Shown one piece after another: positions 20,937 to 23,114 of a stretch of DNA of 23,114 nt; the first letter of the stretch is position 1, and the number at the start of each line of letters is the position of its first letter. The notes beneath the pieces were generated by a model, which ran no database searches, was not told the origin of the DNA, and saw only the letters and a program-made list of their open reading frames with translations. The stretch spans positions 1 to 23,114 of the IMG/VR virus record IMGVR_UViG_3300010149_000187, one strand, 5' to 3'. The position numbers were made by a program, and so were the translations under genes. The stretch comes from a virus.

Positions 20937-20965
20937 ATTATATCAGGTAACTACTCTTTTGTCAA
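20937..20965 (-). promoter_or_regulatory. Perfect sigma70 consensus promoter for tRNA-Arg and three small genes
   Basis: Minus strand TTGACA (20965-20960), exactly 17 nt, TATAAT (20942-20937): all twelve consensus bases. The predicted start is about 6-8 nt before the tRNA 5' end. It lies at the 3' end of the 20943-21581 gene. Confidence 0.88.
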
Positions 20966-21581
20966 TACTTATTTCGACATTTTCGGGTATTTCTATCTTA
21001 ATATCTTTGTGATGGTGATGCAGAACAAACTTTGTGTCTTTGAACTCCTTGAACATATTCGGCCAGATTGGGCGCCAGTTGTTTGCAAGACGATGTGTGT
21101 TGTGAACACCTCTATCGCTCTCAAGCAATACATCAGTAAAACTTGTCAAGTCCATATCGAAAATACTATCAAAGCCATATAGATGAACTTCGGTTGCTTT
21201 CATTTTCTTACAAGCAAAGTGTGTTGCCATGTGTCCACACGAGAAGTTTGTAGCGGCTTGTCCGGGTGACTGATTGGGAAGTTGAGCGTATGATGGGATG
21301 TCAGTATGAAATGTTCTTACACAATGAGAATACTTCATATAAAAAGTTCCTTGATTTTCCATCCATAGTTTTGGACGCATACCAAGAATCCAGTCATACA
21401 TATCAAGTTGAATCTCACCCTTTTGTAGAGCCGCCATCATTTTGAAGTCAACCATGCAAGTAGCATAGACTTCGCTTTTAGGCAATGAGAAAGGAGGAAA
21501 ATTACAAATCAGTAACTTACCTTTTGTGCCTCTTTTAAATAGACCTGACGAAGGTCCGTTACCTAATACATTTACTCTCAT
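20943..21581 (-). CDS. DUF115/sialyltransferase-like protein
   Basis: 212 residues. It opens with VNVLGNGPSSGLFKRG, the GNGPS nucleotide-sugar loop seen in GT42 sialyltransferases and DUF115/Maf-type proteins. It continues with LLICNFPPFSLPKSEVYATC, then a helical segment; SCGHMATHFACKKMKATEVH followed by LYGFDSIFD resembles the S-G-...-A-...-GFD block of these families. The C-terminus carries HHHH (VLHHHHKDIKIEI). It should transfer a sugar, or bind a nucleotide sugar; donor and acceptor unknown. It ends with a consensus promoter inside its last codons. It lies next to two other sugar-transfer genes, so it is part of a glycan-related cluster. Confidence 0.65.
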   Translation of the reverse strand: MRVNVLGNGPSSGLFKRGTKGKLLICNFPPFSLPKSEVYATCMVDFKMMAALQKGEIQLDMYDWILGMRPKLWMENQGTFYMKYSHCVRTFHTDIPSYAQLPNQSPGQAATNFSCGHMATHFACKKMKATEVHLYGFDSIFDMDLTSFTDVLLESDRGVHNTHRLANNWRPIWPNMFKEFKDTKFVLHHHHKDIKIEIPENVEISIDKRVVT

Positions 21582-21583
21582 TA

Positions 21584-22000
21584 TTAACTTTCAAGCGATA
21601 CAAGTTTTCGATTCTCTAAGTGCTGTTCAGCAATTGCATCTTTAGACTGACCCATATAACGAACAGCATGATGCTTCTCAATCATATATTCGTTGATAGA
21701 TTGGTCTGCATAGTCTGTTGTGCGCCAGAGTTCACCCAGAATGCGTCCAAACTTACCTTCAGCGTCTTTTTGTGTTTTGAGAACAATACCACCTTTGTCG
21801 TCTAGCATCTTTGTGATAAATGCTTTTGCGGCTAATCCATACTTCTTCTCTTCGAGGTCGCGTGTGCGTGACTCAGGCGTATCGATACCATACAAACGAA
21901 TACGCTCTTTCTTTAACCAGACACCAAATCCTAAATCAATGTCTACATCAACAGTATCACCGTCAATAATCTTTACTACTTCACATCTATATTCATACAT
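21584..22000 (-). CDS. SNase-type (thermonuclease) nuclease
   Basis: 138 residues, a complete SNase domain. VVKIIDGDTVDVDID supplies the calcium-site Asp (D13/D15); RIRLYGIDTPES supplies R35, D40, T41 and E43, the same spacing as in staphylococcal nuclease; FGRILGEL supplies the second catalytic Arg (R86). There is no signal peptide, so it acts inside the infected cell or virion, probably on host DNA/RNA. AGGAG precedes the ATG, which overlaps the previous stop (TAATG). All catalytic residues are present, so it is expected to be active. Confidence 0.9.
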   Translation of the reverse strand: MYEYRCEVVKIIDGDTVDVDIDLGFGVWLKKERIRLYGIDTPESRTRDLEEKKYGLAAKAFITKMLDDKGGIVLKTQKDAEGKFGRILGELWRTTDYADQSINEYMIEKHHAVRYMGQSKDAIAEQHLENRKLVSLES

Positions 22001-22692
22001 TATTGGGCTCCTATATCGTGCCAGTTTTCTTTTATATATCTTAAATTTTCCAACTCATGTGGCTTTGGTCGACCACCACAATCAACAATCTTGATATTAT
22101 TTGGAATATATTCAGGAAACTTCCACTGTCCCATCACCTTTTTACCCAAATCAAACTTCAAATTCTTTTTCCACTTGTCACCTAGTTCTTCGTCCAGATA
22201 GCAGATGTCGTTGTCTCTCAGAAACTTACCTGTCCATACCTGGTCACCACCATCAAACTTGATGAGTTTCTTCTCGTTAGGAAGAAACAACTCATAGATG
22301 TCTTGCATACGACCCGTTTCATATATCATCATTGAAGAACAAAACTTATTGTTCATCCATCCAATCGAATCAGCAAGACACGCCATCTTACTATTTTTGT
22401 TAATAGCAAAGTCTATTACTTCATCAAAGTTCTTCAGCAGAACATTGTCGATGTCTAGATATACATTCCAACCTGCAGGCATCTCGTTACTATAACAATA
22501 CATCTTGTTCCACCAAGTCTTGAATGGTGCGGCAATTGGTGTTGCAAGGTCATCAATCTGATTAGGTCTATCAGTAATGCAGTAAGGGTCAACGATGTAA
22601 TCAGATAACTCTGTAAAGCGTTGAATTAACTTTCGAGCATAGAGCATCGAATACTTTTCTGTGCAGACTGTAATTAAATTAATACGGCTCAT
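22000..22692 (-). CDS. Glycosyltransferase-like protein with DxD motif
   Basis: 230 residues. The N-terminus (RINLITVCTEKYSMLYARKL) is the first strand-helix of a GT-A fold; GWNVYLDIDNVLLKNFDEVI contains the DxD metal/nucleotide-sugar motif (D80, D82), as in GT8-type enzymes; IKFDGGDQVWTGKFLR and the C-terminal VDCGGRPKPHELENL (His/Lys near the end) complete the pattern. Substrate unknown. It could modify phage structural proteins or host surface glycans. Its ATG overlaps the stop of the GT25-like gene (ATGA). Confidence 0.78.
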   Translation of the reverse strand: MSRINLITVCTEKYSMLYARKLIQRFTELSDYIVDPYCITDRPNQIDDLATPIAAPFKTWWNKMYCYSNEMPAGWNVYLDIDNVLLKNFDEVIDFAINKNSKMACLADSIGWMNNKFCSSMMIYETGRMQDIYELFLPNEKKLIKFDGGDQVWTGKFLRDNDICYLDEELGDKWKKNLKFDLGKKVMGQWKFPEYIPNNIKIVDCGGRPKPHELENLRYIKENWHDIGAQ

Positions 22693-23114
22693 GGTTCAAT
22701 AATCTCAAATTTCTCGTTAAACTGATGCTTTGCAACACAACCATCGGGTCTCTGAATCGTAGAGAATGTATCTAACACCATAGCAATAAATGGATTATGT
22801 TCTTGAAGCCATGGCATATTTTTAAGATTTAAAAAGATGTCTGTTGGTTGTGCTGTGACAGTAGCCTCGTCAAGCAACCTCTTTGCTCCACTAGGCTTCA
22901 GCAAATATGCATGAGCGCCAGGGAAGTATTCTTTTGTTGAAAGACGATTGACGCCAAGTTTAGGTGGATTCTTCCAGTCACCATAACTTGGTTGACCAAT
23001 ATTAATCATGTGTGTATACGGAATATAATCAGGCATAGGCTGAATAAACACAACATCATGCTCAAAGACAGCAATCTCTTCGTTGTTCTCTGCACAGTAT
23101 CTCCATAGAGAGTG
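22689..23114 (-). CDS. GT25-like glycosyltransferase, C-terminal part (cut by window edge)
   Basis: 142 residues are visible, open to the right edge in the minus frame (first visible residues HSLWRYCAENNEEIAVF). FEHDVVF is the acidic metal motif shared with the 9447-10109 protein. PGAHAYLLKPSGAKRLLDEA followed by QPTDIFLN is the GT25 C-terminal block (the G-A-x-A-Y-L-x-S/K-G-A motif). The GTG at 23051 is not the start, because the frame and the homology continue upstream. It forms an operon with the DxD enzyme, SNase and GNGPS protein. Confidence 0.8.
   Translation of the reverse strand, partial: HSLWRYCAENNEEIAVFEHDVVFIQPMPDYIPYTHMINIGQPSYGDWKNPPKLGVNRLSTKEYFPGAHAYLLKPSGAKRLLDEATVTAQPTDIFLNLKNMPWLQEHNPFIAMVLDTFSTIQRPDGCVAKHQFNEKFEIIEP

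Noticed and set aside
1-23114. CRISPR arrays, insertion sequences, integrase or attachment sites
   Set aside because: No regularly spaced repeats, transposase or integrase sequences are visible. The tRNA gene has no nearby integrase or duplicated 3' end, so it is not an integration scar.

Overview
The window is part of the genome of a T4-like contractile-tailed phage (myovirus), most likely marine and close to the cyanophage/pelagiphage branch of the T4 superfamily. Evidence: recognisable homologues of T4 gp6, gp25, gp53, gp48, gp4, gp26, gp32 and gp33; late-promoter octamers of the TATAAATA/NATAAATA type; and the compact overlapping-gene style of such phages. The DNA is AT-rich. No photosynthesis gene or other host-diagnostic auxiliary gene is present, so the host cannot be named.

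Layout. (1) 1-8921, minus strand: a baseplate/central-hub operon read from gp48 (8921) through gp53, a hub protein, an OB-fold protein with a lysozyme-like domain, a 634-residue protein ending in a T7-lysozyme-type amidase, a beta-helical needle protein, an unrecognised baseplate-locus protein and gp25 into gp6, which runs off the left edge. (2) 8974-13946, plus strand: gp4 head-completion nuclease, a glycosyltransferase-like gene, a small virion-completion protein, a tail-tube-family protein (gp54-like), gp26, a frameshift-accessed extension of gp26, and a tape-measure-like protein. Divergent late promoters lie between blocks 1 and 2. (3) 13945-17537, minus strand: an early/middle-type block beginning at a strong sigma70-like promoter. 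It runs through ten or so tiny genes (several too short for ordinary ORF callers), then gp33 (late-transcription coactivator) and gp32 (single-stranded DNA-binding protein), and ends at a C(UUCG)G terminator. (4) 17574-20270, plus strand: a four-gene island behind tandem late promoters, with a small coiled-coil-like protein, two probably paralogous unknown proteins, and a P-loop/zeta-toxin-like kinase whose N-terminus looks like a T4 capsid-targeting peptide. (5) 20259-20965, minus strand: a compact early transcription unit with a perfect consensus promoter, tRNA-Arg(UCU), three small genes and a hairpin terminator. (6) 20943-23114, minus strand: three sugar-transfer-like genes and an SNase-type nuclease, open at the right edge.

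How the parts fit: early promoters drive gp33 and gp32 together with small, probably host-directed genes. gp33 then enables late transcription from the TATAAATA-type sites that precede the baseplate, tail and island genes. The most interesting points are a U_UUU_UUU slippery site at the end of gp26 that would make a lambda G/GT-like fusion just upstream of the tape measure; a kinase that may be packaged in the capsid; late promoters placed exactly 5 nt before start codons at three loci (predicted leaderless mRNAs); a gp5-type puncturing device split over three genes; and a gp32 lacking the T4 zinc-binding cysteines.
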